Positions 23,461-35,079 of a DNA stretch of 64,000 nt are shown here, in pieces (position 1 is the stretch's first letter; every line of letters starts with the position of its first letter). Source of the stretch: Spisula solida. Its lineage: Eukaryota > Mollusca > Bivalvia > Venerida > Mactridae. The notes under the pieces are model-generated. The model worked only from the letters and a program-made list of their open reading frames with translations. It was not told the DNA's origin and searched no databases. The position numbers and the translations under genes were made by a program. The stretch covers positions 14,675,322 to 14,739,321 of the forward strand of contig OX365955.1 of assembly GCA_947247005.1 (NCBI GenBank), written 5' to 3'.

Positions 23461-23572
23461 AACAAAATGTTAATCGTTTCATTTCTGTCAGCTAAGAAAA
23501 TGTTAATTGTTTTGTTTCTGTCAGCTTACAAAATGTTAATCGTTTCGTTTCAGTCAGCTAACAAAATGAACA
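23460..23572 (+). repeat. ~36-bp tandem repeat, three units
   Basis: Unit AAAATGTTAATCGTTTCATT plus TCTGTCAGCTAAC. It yields the MLIVSFLSA-type frame, not a gene. Confidence 0.88.
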
Positions 23573-24476
23573 TGGAATTAAGATTATACGGTACCAAATT
23601 CCTCTCCTCCAATATTTTATATACTGTTAAATCAGAAAATTTTGCATGGTTTTAAGTTTTGTGATATTCATGAATTTCACTCAGTTTGCGAAAATTTATG
23701 CTGGTGATGGAGAATTTAAACCACCTCCAGAAAAGGCAGGAAGTAGTTTTTTTGAAGTTCATAAGATTAAACATTTGACCTCATCAGAACTTTTTGAAGT
23801 AACAAATTTGTGAAATTTTTGCGACAACTTATCATTTGACAGTACTCAACAAGGGTGCTTAGAAACAACCAGAATGAAATGCCACACCCTGTTCAAATTG
23901 CTTATCTTCTGTAAGATCACATATTTTCATGGGTACCCAGTACCATTGTTCAATATTTTTGTGGTCGATTAATCAGTGGGAATATATTTTGTGGAGGAAG
24001 TTCAACCGCGAAGTCAACAAAAATTGAACCCCTTGAAAAATAATGATTTGGCAGTATAAGGATTCATAAAATGAGGAGGGGGATTCTGTGAGCGTGGTCT
24101 ATAGGTTAACCTGCCTGTTTAATAATAACGAAATATTTGAAGACTATAAACTTGATTGGTTCATGAATTAAGTACATTTAGCTGTAACTTACAATGTGGA
24201 CTTTATGCTGGGTTTTTGAACATGTTAAAATGCTACCCATGGATTGATTGTTTAATTGGATATATATGAGTATATTATAAATGTGTGTCTGTCTCTGCAT
24301 TGGCAGGAATTTGGTTTATTTAAGAACAATATTGCAGGAATGAAACGATGAACATTTTGCTGGCTGATTGTACTTTAAGCATACCGTTACTTTCACCCTT
24401 ATATGTTTGGTGCAATAGCAAGTTTTACAACATTAATCAGTATCACTATCTACCATAGTTTCAGAATCCAAATGAC

Positions 24477-25203
24477 AGTGTTCAGTGGTCAGCATTCACT
24501 TTTCAGTGGTCAATATTCAGCGGTCACTGCTCAGTGGTCACTGTTCAACCTTCAGTGGTCAACGTTCTGGTTTCAATGTTCAGTGGTCACTTTTCAGTGG
24601 TCAATGTTCTGAGTTCAATGTTTAGTGGTCATTGTTCAGCGGTCACTATTCAGTGTTCACTGTTCAGTGGTCAATGTTCTGAGTTCAATGTTCAGTGGTC
24701 ACTGTTCAGCGGTCACTATTCAGTGTTCACTGTTCAGTGGTCAATGTTCAGTGTTCAATGTTCTGAGTTCAATGTTTAGTGGTCATTGTTCAGCGGTCAC
24801 TATTCAGTGTTCACTGTTCAGTGGTCAATGTTCTGAGTTCAATGTTCAGTGGTCACTGTTCAGCGGTCACTGTTCAGTGGTCAATGTTCAGTGTTCAATG
24901 TTCTGAGTTCAATGTTTAGTGGTCACTGTTCAGCGGTCACTATTCAGTGTTCACTGTTCAGTGTTCAGTGGTCAGTGTTCAATGTTCTGAGTTCAATGTT
25001 TAGTGGTCACTGTTCAGTGGTCAGTGTTCACTGTTCAGTGGTCACTATTCAGTGGTCACTGTTCAGCGGTCACTATTCAGTGTTCACTGTTCAGTGGTCA
25101 ATGTTCAGGTCACTATTCACTGTTCACTGTTCAGTGGTCACTGTTCAGCGGTCACTATTCAGTGTTCACTGTTCAGTGGTCAATGTTCAGTGTTCACTGT
25201 TTT
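24477..25203 (+). repeat. ~730-bp minisatellite of TTCAGTGGTCA units
   Basis: A 12-13-bp core (TGTTCAGTGGTCA, with CGG, TGA and ATT variants) is arranged in larger recurring blocks such as TTCAGCGGTCACTATTCAGTG, giving a higher-order repeat. FSGQCS-type frames arise from it. Confidence 0.95.
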
Positions 25204-26740
25204 ATCATTCATTTATGTGTCAGTATTTGTTTCCAGTTTCATACAAAATTCCAACATGTCATATACTGTTACGTTTTCTTTTTTTTGTTTGACGAAATAG
25301 TTTCCTCAGCAACCTAACATACTTGATCCTTTGTACGTTTTAATATCTTCAATGAAGTTCAATATTTAGTAATAGAAGAGTTATTGTATCCAAGGGCAAA
25401 TTAGAGGTATTTGAATACGTACGCAAGCAGGCAGAAAGTTTTTAATCACTAGAACATGTATGATGCATTCTGAGTTTTTGGGTTCAGTTTTGACATTCTA
25501 TAACAGATGATGTTAGTTAGGCTTAGAGATCTGAACATACCTTGTGTATCTGAGAAATGTAGAAAATATCTCGGGGTTAAACCCCTAAGGCATGAATTTT
25601 TTTATTGCATTTTTCGATTATTAATGTAGCTATTGAATTCTTACTAGAACTTACTTTTAAAAAATACTGAAAAGAATTCAGTAAATATAGATACACTGGT
25701 TCAAGTATGCTGCGTTGGTGAATGAAAGCTGAGTTTAATGCTGAACAAACTTAATATGATTGTTAATTGTCATTTACATGTGTTTATTGTGTGTCATTTG
25801 TATTATTTATATATTAGAATCTATCGAAGGAGTCATACTTCATGTCACAAGATTATGTTCCCATATGTTTTTCTCACACATTAACATTGATTTTGATAAA
25901 TTATTGTTTTCGTTTGTTATATTTGAATAACTCATCAAAACGAATTATTAAAAAAAAAGTTTACATGAATTACATCTCTGAAGCTTAGAGCCAAAATATA
26001 ACTCTTTTAATTGTTTTTGATTGGTCACATCATAGTCATGTGACAGACGATTCGCATATTGATTGGTTGTAGATAGTAGGTTATGACCTTGACTGATATA
26101 GTATATTTTTGATATGTTTTATATAACTGTACACTGTATTTGTTGCCCATAGCAACGACAGTGCTTGTACAATGGCACAAAAATGATACAAAACATTGGG
26201 AGTTATATGGAGGGGGGTATTATGTATGAGTTATAGGGAGGGGGGGTATTATGTACACTTTGTCCACATCTATCATAGATGAACAAGTTAGTAAATCATG
26301 AAACAATTTATCCAGTGTTTGTTGTTTATTTTGTTTGTTTGTTTGTTATTACCTCCTAAAATAATCTATAAATAGCTTGCCGGAAATAACTCTTGTCTTG
26401 TAAACAGGCCTGATATTTTTCAGTCCTGTGCCTGATTTCAGGTTTTTGAATCCTGAATTTGTCTTCTTTGTTCATATTGAAAAATGAAACTGGGATTTAC
26501 AGACTGAGATTGATTGCTAATTACCAGGCCTGTGTTTATAAACAAAATTGGATAATATAAACACTCCATGATCGACTGCAAAAAATCAAACAAAATTCAA
26601 CGTTATAAATGTATTTGATTTTTAGTTTATACTTGTAAATAATGCTAGTGGTATTTTCAGCAGACTAAAATAATCAACAATTTGGTGAACAAGTTTTTAG
26701 GAATCTTGAATCTGAAACTCATCTACTGTTAGCCTCAAAT
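25204..26740. other. Intergenic, no gene seen
   Basis: AT-rich. A local direct duplication 'GAGTTATAGGGAGGGGGGGTATTATGTA' type occurs at about 26200-26252. Nothing else is supportable. Confidence 0.4.
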
Positions 26741-26743
26741 CTT

Positions 26744-27810
26744 CACTGCTCTAAAACTTAAATGTAATGTTCACTGCTCTAAAACATTGAACTGGTTACT
26801 GCTCCAAAACCTTGAAATGGTAAATGCTCCAAAACCTTGTAATGGTAACTGCTCCAAAACCCTGTAGTGGAAACTGCTCCAAAACCTTGAAATGGCAACT
26901 GCTCTGAATCCTTGAAATGGCAACTGTTCCAAAACCTTGAAATTGCAACTGCTCAAAAACTTATTAATTGTAACTGCTCAAAATTCCTGTAATCGTAACT
27001 TATGTTTACTGCCCCGAAACTTTGTGATGGTTACAGTACTGCGCCTAAAACCTCGACTGTTCACTGCTCCAAATGCTTGAAACAGTCACTGTCCTAAAAC
27101 ATCGACTGTTCACTGCTCCAAATGCTTGAAACAGTCACTGTCCTAAAACCTCGACTGCTCACTGCTCCAAATGCTTGAAATGATTACTTCTGTAAATCCA
27201 TGGGTTCAAAGGTTTGACAAGTTATTTGCCCCAAACTCTGGAAATTTTCACTGCTCAGAAGCCTTGGAATATTCACTGTTCCAATGCCTTAAGTGTATCC
27301 TTTGCCCCAATGCCCTGAATGTTCACTGCTCCAATGCCTCGAAATGTTCCCTGTTCCAATGCCTTGGATATATCCTTTCTCCAACACAATTAGATGTTCA
27401 CTATTCCAATGCCTCGAAATTTTCCTGTTCCAATGCCTTGGATATATCCTTTCTCCAACACCATGACAGGTTCACTGTTCCAATGCATCGAAATTGTCCT
27501 GTTCCAATGCTTTGAATATTTCCCTTCCCCAACACTATGAAATGTTCACTAGTAATAAACTGGAATTTGTAATTCATCAAAACTAAATTGTCAACTGCCC
27601 TAAAGCCTTGAAATCATTACATCCTTCTGAATGTTAAATGTATCCTTCCCAAAGCCCTGAAAGTTTTAAAACTGCTCTAAAGCATCGAAATAGTAACTGC
27701 ACCAAACACTTCAAATGATTTCTGCTCAAAGCCATAAAAGTTCCACTGTTTATAATTAAGCCTTGAAATGTTTACTGCTCCTAATCCTTAAAATTTTAAT
27801 TGCTTATAGC
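26744..27810 (+). repeat. Degenerate ~25-bp minisatellite over 1 kb
   Basis: Recurring ACTGCTCCAAAACCTTGAAA/TGGTA units, drifting to CTGTTCCAATGCCTTGGATA type around 27280-27520. Copies are old and strongly diverged. Confidence 0.85.
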
Positions 27811-27873
27811 CATTACATATTTTAATTCGACCATTTCTTTGATATACATAAATAGGCTGTGCTTACCAGTCTA

Positions 27874-27905
27874 CCGTCGCTGGCTTATTAAAGGTCGTAA
27901 GTTGT
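27874..27905 (+). mobile_element. Solo terminus of the CGCTGGCTTA MITE
   Basis: TCGCTGGCTTATTAAAGGTCG matches the terminus of the complete element at 37245-37497. No partner terminus was found nearby. Confidence 0.5.
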
Positions 27906-28083
27906 ACATAAAGAGATGAGATCTTGCTCAGATTGAGATGCTAAGGGAGATCGGGTCCAGGTCTTGTCACCATTACAGGTAGAACGGTAAACCCTGGTAA
28001 CCCATACATAGCGAATGTCCTGCCAGACATCTTCGAAGATCTGCAACATTGGTGTATGCAAGCCCCGTTTTTCAGGACCTACA

Positions 28084-28200
28084 CAAGGGGATTCGACCCG
28101 ATAAAAATATCTTTCACATTTATACTATGAATATCTAAGACAGTCTTAGATATTCATATTATAGATGTGAAAGATATTTTTATCGGGTCGAATCCCTTTG
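28084..28200. repeat. Near-perfect 117-bp palindrome, 58-bp arms
   Basis: Arms 28084-28141 and 28143-28200 are complementary with about three mismatches around a single central base. They contain GGATTCGACCCGATAAAAAT at the outer end. The strand would fold into a loopless hairpin. Confidence 0.93.
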
Positions 28201-28754
28201 GACCTACACTATAAGTCAATGGGAAGCAACTGCGATGCACTAGTTTTGAAATTTAAATGAAGCGCTCTCCCTTTAATTGCAGACTCCTTCCTCAGTCAAC
28301 GTATTGAAATATACGTGTGAAAAGGTACCCGGATGTTATTAAGGCTAGCTTGTTCCAAAACAATTCTACTTTGTTGTAAAACAGATCAATATTGTCATCT
28401 TGTTTGTGCTTTGATGCTGTCGCTGGTAGTTTGGTGTGAATTAAATGTAGTTGACTCATTCACAGTTTTATAAAGTCTTAATTTATTGGGCAATGTTAAA
28501 GGTTAAAAATAATATAATGTGTATAATATATACGCTATTCTTTAATTACCCCCTTCTTTGCTCAGAATGAATGTCGGTCACTTTTGCTTGGCTTTTACAA
28601 TAAACGTGGTTAATATGACTTAGTTTACACAGATAACTTGTTTCTTTTAAGATTTCAACGAATTAGAATTTCTAACAGTCAAATGAAGAGATTTCCAAAG
28701 TTCTGAAACCTTACATCGAGATTTATTCCACAACATATCTATGTGTACGTGTAG

Positions 28755-29092
28755 TTATTTAAACCTTTCGGTCACGGATAACCCATAGAAGTGCGAGCAC
28801 TTATTTCCAATGGGGCCCTGTGTTTTGCTGAAGGGATATCAAGTAGTAGAGACAAGGAATCCGGGAAGGATACGCTAGCTCTTTCCGAACAGACCCCTTG
28901 CTTCTTTGATTAAAAAAATATCCTCAAACCCGCTTGTCGTAAGGAAGATCAAGTACTTTAGTCATATTGCCAACCACTTCATCTCTAGTTGGGTTGGTTT
29001 CTGAAATGTCCACTGCCCGGGCCGAGACTCGAGCCAGGGACCCCCGGATTCGTAGTCGAGAACGTTAACCACTCCCCCACCGTGTCACCTAT
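28755..29092 (-). mobile_element. tRNA-headed SINE copy 2
   Basis: On the minus strand the head at 29092-29005 reads GGTGACACGGTGGGGGAGTG then GGTTAACGTTCTCGACTACG with B-box-like GGCTCGAGTC. The body shares CAAGGAATCCGGG and AGCTCTTTCC with the copy at 1-292. Confidence 0.7.
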
Positions 29093-29379
29093 CTTTGATG
29101 ACCCCTATTTATTTCGAGGCCAGTAGGTCAAAGTTCAAGGTCGCTGTGACATTCAACACTAATGAATTCACTAAATGGTTTCAGTTTCAGGTCAATAACT
29201 CAAGAATGGTTGGGTTCAGGATCTTAAAACTTTACACGGAGGTTAGTCACCATCATTAGTTGACCTTTATTGATCTTCAAGTCAAAGGTCAAAGTCTGTT
29301 TGTTAGGTTGCCATGGGGACATTCGTGTGTCGCGACTTGAGATCTATTATTAAGACTACTTTATACTAATTTGGTGGCA

Positions 29380-29600
29380 AGGTGGCAAGGTGGCAAGGTG
29401 GTCGAGTGGATACGCCACCAAACTAGAGATTGGCAGGTAGATAGGATATAACAAAGAGTTTGTGTCAGTGCTGTACACCGGACAAGTTAAAGAACCTGGA
29501 AGTTTATTCGGAGAGAGGTAGAATACCATGATCCCAGATTCATTCCTTGTATCAACGATCTGTCTTTCCCATTGATTCGATTTATTTTCACTCATTTAAT
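29380..29600 (+). mobile_element. tRNA-headed SINE, forward copy
   Basis: The head GGTGGCAAGGTGGTCGAGTG with A-box-like TGGTCGAGTGGATACG is followed by the tail CTGTACACCGGACAAGTTAAAG and ATTCCTTGTATCAACGATCTG, shared with 46430 and 54105. A triplicated GGTGGCAAG starts the element. Confidence 0.55.
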
Positions 29601-29735
29601 GCGTAAAGTGACATACTGAGGTAGATCTACAAACATACAGGTCTAATAATATTACTATAAACATGTTAACACAATGATAGAAAAGTATAACTTACGATTG
29701 TCACATTCAAACACAAACAAATAACGAATACAACA

Positions 29736-29840
29736 ACTATAGGTGTATTTCTAGGTTATGCATGTTTATGTACTTTAACCATAGAGGTTATACATTTAAT
29801 CCCCCCGTTTAGCTACCCAAGTTGGAAATTTACCTATAGT
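29736..29840 (+). mobile_element. 105-bp MITE, copy 1
   Basis: ACTATAGGTG...ACCTATAGT terminal inverted repeats. An equally long copy in inverse orientation lies at 42141-42245 with only a few differences. Confidence 0.85.
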
Positions 29841-32660
29841 ATAATCTGATAGTGTGCCCACGAAAAGGAGAAAGGCGGGAAAAATTTGTATATTCCACAA
29901 AGGTCAATTAATCAGATGTACACGATTTCTCAGTGATGTTTTTAGTTCAATACTGACCATATATGTTTACTTTAGTAATTTGTAAAACCAACTTTGCAGC
30001 ATTTGACCAAACCAACATCCTGGGCGCACTATAAGCCGTTTTTCAGATATCCGGTGATGATATCGATGCTAATTTCTAAAATATCGATTCCGTAATATAG
30101 GCAACTAAAAACGAACACTTTCCTCTTCTAGATCTAATCCCTGTCAGTAAATTTGATTTGCAATATATTGTAGAACAACTTCATGCCGATCTAGTGGAAG
30201 CATGTAAATACAGAACACATTAACATTAAAACCAGAGATTTGAACATCTTGTAATTTGTTCACACTTGCTAGAGGACCTTATAATCAGCTACGGTTTGAG
30301 AAGAGGATTTTCAAAGTGTATCATTATAGCAAATAAGTGTCAATCGAACGGGACCAGTTTTGACCACTTGGGTTTAATAAATGTTGAACACTCTTGGGAG
30401 TAGAACTTATTACGACATGTACAATAGCCAATGGATATTTTTATTTATCGGTAGTTTCAGAGCAAGCTCGGCCATTTTCGTTTCTCTCCGGTAAATAGCA
30501 ATTGCTATACATAAAGGCCGAGGTGATCCGAAAAGTTTTCGTAGTTTTCCGTATAACGTTACTAGCGTATAATAATAAAGACTTTATTTTACGAGGAAAC
30601 TCATTTGACAATTATACAATGTAATAAATGGCAATCTTCCATGAGATCCTCAACAATAAACAGTTGAACAATAACATAAGTACATAAACGAAAAGAGCAT
30701 AATGGCAATTCGGCCCATATGACGTCCACAACATCCTAATTTTATATATAATTGGGGAATTTCATAAAAGAGTTTCAGTGAAAGGATGTGCGAAATCGAT
30801 ATGTATGGGATCTACAATATTGGGTATACATCTGCTAATGTGCCCACCAGCTAGCTATTGGTGAATGACATTTTTTTTAGTTTATTCATCCAATAGACGG
30901 TCGGTGGGCAGTTAGGTGACATTCCCTATAGCCATGTATCCAAAACAGTAACCACCGGACCACAGGGGTAGATGTTGAATAATCTGGAAATGCATTCTGC
31001 TAAGTAGATCTACTAAAATATCGTCAAATAATTCGTAAATGTCCAATCAGGGTAATACCGGAATTACATCACGTTTTGTGGTAATTATAAAAGTAAAATT
31101 TCCTTTAAAATAAAAACGTGCAATACTATAAACGTATGTGATGCAAAAGTGCAAGAAAATTTCCATTTGATTGATTCCTAATTTGCAATACCATGTATAC
31201 GTTGAAGTTCATATTCGAATTCAAATGTAAGAGTCGTTTTCCATTTGTTTATGTAAACATCGATTTATACGTCAAGATGCAACTTGATAAAAAGTTTTTC
31301 AATGTCAAAAACATCTTTTTTTCAATTACCGATATGAGCTCCCAACTTGCGTACTGCCTAATATTATGCATGATCTTTTTGTATACTGTAATGTACATTT
31401 GTATCTGCATGGGTTAATTTATTTTATAGTGTCGTCTATCATTTTATCTAAGTTTGGGCAATAGATCTATGAGAACACTCACTACGTTCGATCACCGGAG
31501 TGTCAGGAGTGGTTTGTCTTTTAATTGAGTTGTTTTTATCGCAAACCCTCAAACCCACTCCCTCCTTTGCCAAATTCATTATTATATCCTTTGCACGTGA
31601 TATAACACGGAGAATTTGACTTGACTTGATGGGGGGGGGGGGTTATCCTGACGTTTATGAATGTATATATTACAAGGTTCGTGCGCTGAAAATATAAATT
31701 TCCACGAGCAATCGTGCAATATCGGCCATTTAGATTTGTGTTTGTATTACACCCCGAGTATCTCCGCTTATATATCATCAGAGAAATAGAATTCTTCTTC
31801 TCTAAATCTCTGATGTCAATATAGCCATCCATATGTTTGCCATGAGAAGGGCTTGCACTGCGTAATTGTACTCACACGTTCTCACCAAAGAGAAAAAATG
31901 CAGTATTTCAAATTAACTCTTGTTTGTCGTCTTGTCAATTGGCGATTCTATGAACTGGTTGAGGAGTACGGCTAATCGGCGACAATGCCTGCTCTCATGC
32001 CACTTTGGTTTATTTCCAAGGGTCAATAAGATGTTCTCTCAGAACATTTGTAATTTAACATGGATCAAGACTTCCATTGGCTTTTCTCTGAATGCGAACA
32101 TTTTATATTTATTGTATTAAATAATTACATTTACGACATAATTCTAAAACGAGACTCCATTTTGAACAGTTAGTGAAAAACTTGTTTCAGTTACGTCGAA
32201 TAACGTTGGCATGACGTAAGCGACGTCACATAAATGCTCCGCATAGAGCTTCTACAAAACAGCTGTAACTGCCTTTAAAATCAAGATATTAGCACACTTT
32301 CTTTTTAATTTGGCATCGCTATGATTTTTCTTTTTAAATTATGGAAATCTCAAAATCATTTTTTTTCAAAAAAAGCAAGTTTTCCTGGAGGCTGGCTCCT
32401 ATACAAAATGTATCTTGTCTCCCTTTAGGTAAGTTATAAAGCCCAAGGTACACCAAATAGCACGTTGGTCCTGATTAGTTGTGATTTTTATAGTTCTCAC
32501 TTCTGTGTTGCATTCACTGCTATGCTTGCTATATAGTGTGAAGACAACAGGTATAAATCGATTATTAAGGTCAACCACTTGTTGACATAACGTTGTGTAT
32601 ACAAACATAGCATCTTCTCTTATTAATTAATTGTCTTATTTTAATAGATAGTATGTGTAT
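29841..32660. other. Intergenic, no gene recognised
   Basis: AT-rich with short ORFs lacking homology or splice logic. A poly-G run (31631-31643) and a TGACGTAAGCGACGTCA-like spot near 32213 are the only local features. Confidence 0.4.
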
Positions 32661-32663
32661 TAA

Positions 32664-32720
32664 TATTTCGCTGGCTTAGAATGAGAAGCTCGTAAATACT
32701 ACTTACGACTATATAAGACC
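32664..32720. mobile_element. Fragment of CGCTGGCTTA MITE
   Basis: TTTCGCTGGCTTAGAATGAG followed within about 30 bp by ACTACTTACGAC, a compact or deleted copy of the 37245 element. Confidence 0.55.
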
Positions 32721-32769
32721 CATACAAGTAGTGTATAACAACTATTGATGTCGTTGACTTACAAAGAGT

Positions 32770-32860
32770 TGATCTCTTTCTAGGATAGAATCGAACCCAC
32801 AACCTTCGGACCAGCAGTCAGTAGCTCTAACCACTCGACCATTTGTCCACCCGTGTAGGT
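32770..32860 (-). mobile_element. tRNA-like SINE head
   Basis: The minus strand reads GGTGGACAAATGGTCGAGTG, GTTAGAGCTACTGACTGCTG and B-box GGGTTCGATTC. A tRNA-Ser/Leu-like head, but the acceptor stems do not close convincingly. A piece of the adjoining body recurs at 33355-33400. Confidence 0.5.
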
Positions 32861-32911
32861 ACTCATATACAACACTAGAATATATATATAGAAGGGGTCA
32901 CCGGGAGCGTG

Positions 32912-33030
32912 ACAGTCGATATTATAACTATAAAGCCCTCATTCACCACCTCACACCCACTCACTCAAATGAGGGGTTATGAGGTGAGGGATATGAGGAG
33001 AAGGATATTTATAGTTATAATATCAACTGT
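32912..33030. mobile_element. 119-bp foldback element
   Basis: The end ACAGTCGATATTATAACTAT and its complement ATAGTTATAATATCAACTGT form the termini. The interior is also partly self-complementary (CCTCATTCACCACCTCACA / TGAGGGATATGAGG). Confidence 0.75.
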
Positions 33031-33055
33031 ACCAGTATGTACCAGCAATGTCATT

Positions 33056-33305
33056 TAAGCTATGAAAGGGTTTGAATATATTTAATTAGTATCCAGTGGC
33101 ATTTTAAATTAGTTTTTTAATACCTGGTATGTTATTACTTCATTAAAATGGTTGAAAAGGAGTAATTAAAAATGTCCACATAGTCGCCCTTCATTTACAT
33201 TTTTTAATTAAAACTATACATGTAAGACACTAGGTAAATTAAGCGATGAAAGGGTTTGAATATATTTAATTAGTATCTAGTGGCGTTTTAAATCAATTTT
33301 TAATT
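33056..33305 (+). repeat. Direct repeat, ~63 bp, 181 bp apart
   Basis: 'GATGAAAGGGTTTGAATATATTTAATTAGTATC' type sequence is present at about 33060 and 33243 with few changes, enclosing unique sequence. Confidence 0.85.
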
Positions 33306-33429
33306 TCTTTGAATAGGTATTACGCAATGACCTGTCAAGAGTCATCCCATGATGAATGATGTCGTTGACCTACAGAGAGTTGATCTCTTTCTAGGATGGG
33401 GGGGGGGGGGCAGCCACAGCCACAAGAAG

Positions 33430-33605
33430 TGGAGCTGTGGGTAGTTATACACTACTCATACATATTTGAAATCTGCATCACAAGGCGCTTCTTATGAGCC
33501 TTTTTTCATGAACAACGGAACAGGTCATGTTGACCATACTAAAGTTAAAAAAGCTTGTTTCTCCATGAGTAAAGAGTAGTTTTCAGACAACTGGGTCATT
33601 CAGGT
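33430..33605 (-). mobile_element. Inverted partial copy of the 37245 MITE interior
   Basis: The reverse complement contains ATAAGAAGCGCC and the AAAACTACTCTTTAC blocks of the 37245-37497 interior in the same order. Confidence 0.6.
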
Positions 33606-33777
33606 CGGGCATTCAGCTTTTTGATTGCTGAAACTAGTTCATTCGACAGCTTTGACATGGGCGGATTATTTACTTGTTCAGTTAGGCATTATGCATTGTA
33701 TGTTTTAATGTTTTCTGTGCTCGACTGGTTAAGTTGAGTGTTGCCTTCCCTGTCTGACACTTAATGTTATCCTTACG

Positions 33778-35079
33778 TACGAGGGCCACTCAAAAAGTAT
33801 TAATCAGTGGCCAATAATACGTTTAATATTCAATCAATGTTTATAAAAGTGGGCATTTTCTGAAAGGTACAACCTTTGCCTAGCTTACCAATAAAACAAT
33901 ATTGCAATCGGCAAAATATACATTCACCCATATGACATTGAACCAGTAGTGGTATGAAACACTGGAATTGCGAGAAAATAAGGTATATTAGTCGACGTAT
34001 GGGTTGATATTAATGGTCATAATTTCTATAATTTTGATCCGATTGATTTGAAATTTGCAAATTTCATGCACCGCATACTTGTTTTACTAGTGCTGAATCA
34101 ACATAATTCTTTGGACAGACTAAATGGATTTAGTTGTACAAGGAATCTGCCATGTTCGAAATACTCCAAAAACTGCGTTTTGCTGGGATATACCCTATAC
34201 GTTGTCGCTGCATTGTACCACTGTACGTCTTAAGTGGGAAAGTCAAACATGTAGCTTTTTTGCACATTTATCGATGTTACTTTCTTTCACATGATAAATA
34301 TGTACTGAATTATCCATAATTTGTTCTTTACTACAGCCCAAAGAACATGATCACGTGATTTTGATACGTATTTTAGATTTATGACGTCATATCCCTAATA
34401 CAATAATACAGAAAACAAAAATAAAAACACATGATAGTAATTGAATATAAGAAGAATTACATGAAATGGACAATAGGGGTGAATTTTCTTTGTTTATCAT
34501 AAATAGGGGGTATAACTTTACCACACCCATTTTTTAAAAGTTGGGTTCGAACATAAAATTTTGTTGTAAAAAATAAAATTGAGATAAAAAAAATGATTAA
34601 AATCGTCCGACGAATGAAACTACATATAATAATCTAGAAAAATTGACATATTAAGAATAAACTAATGTTTATTTACCTAGTATATATCTTATATTAATTA
34701 GGGTGTAAGTATGTTATTTTGAGTCTCGGATGTGACTTGTTTATATTGCTATAGTTTGATAATAATTTACTGTTTTCAAAATTATGAATTGCCATTTAAG
34801 AGTTCAATGCTATATATTGCAAATGATATCAATTTAATTTCAGTAAACCTGAATGACATTTGACAACAACGCTCAGAAATCGTATGAGCCCATATAACAC
34901 CATTTCCTTACGTATTTATGAGGTATTATGTGTCCAGTGCTTTAAACCATGTCCTGTTTGAATATCAATAAAATGGAAATTCTTTCATATTAAATGCTGA
35001 AAATACCACGAATGTCTAGCTGAGAGATTGTTCTTTAATTTATCGCCCACTGATTAATACTTTTTAAGTGGCCCTCGTA
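33778..35079. mobile_element. 1.3-kb Tc1/mariner-like element with 33-bp TIRs and TA ends
   Basis: TACGAGGGCCACTCAAAAAG at 33778 is repeated inverted at 35079 (CTTTTTAAGTGGCCCTCGTA). The arms extend 33 bp with two differences, through TATTAATCAGTGG. TA at both edges fits the mariner target duplication, and 1302 bp is the usual length of a full element. I could not recognise a transposase frame or its D,D34D residues, so it is degenerate or non-autonomous. Confidence 0.8.

Noticed and set aside
24403..25317. Overlapping ORFs of FSGQCSVV type
   Set aside because: Products of the TTCAGTGGTCA minisatellite; all frames stay open for the same compositional reason.
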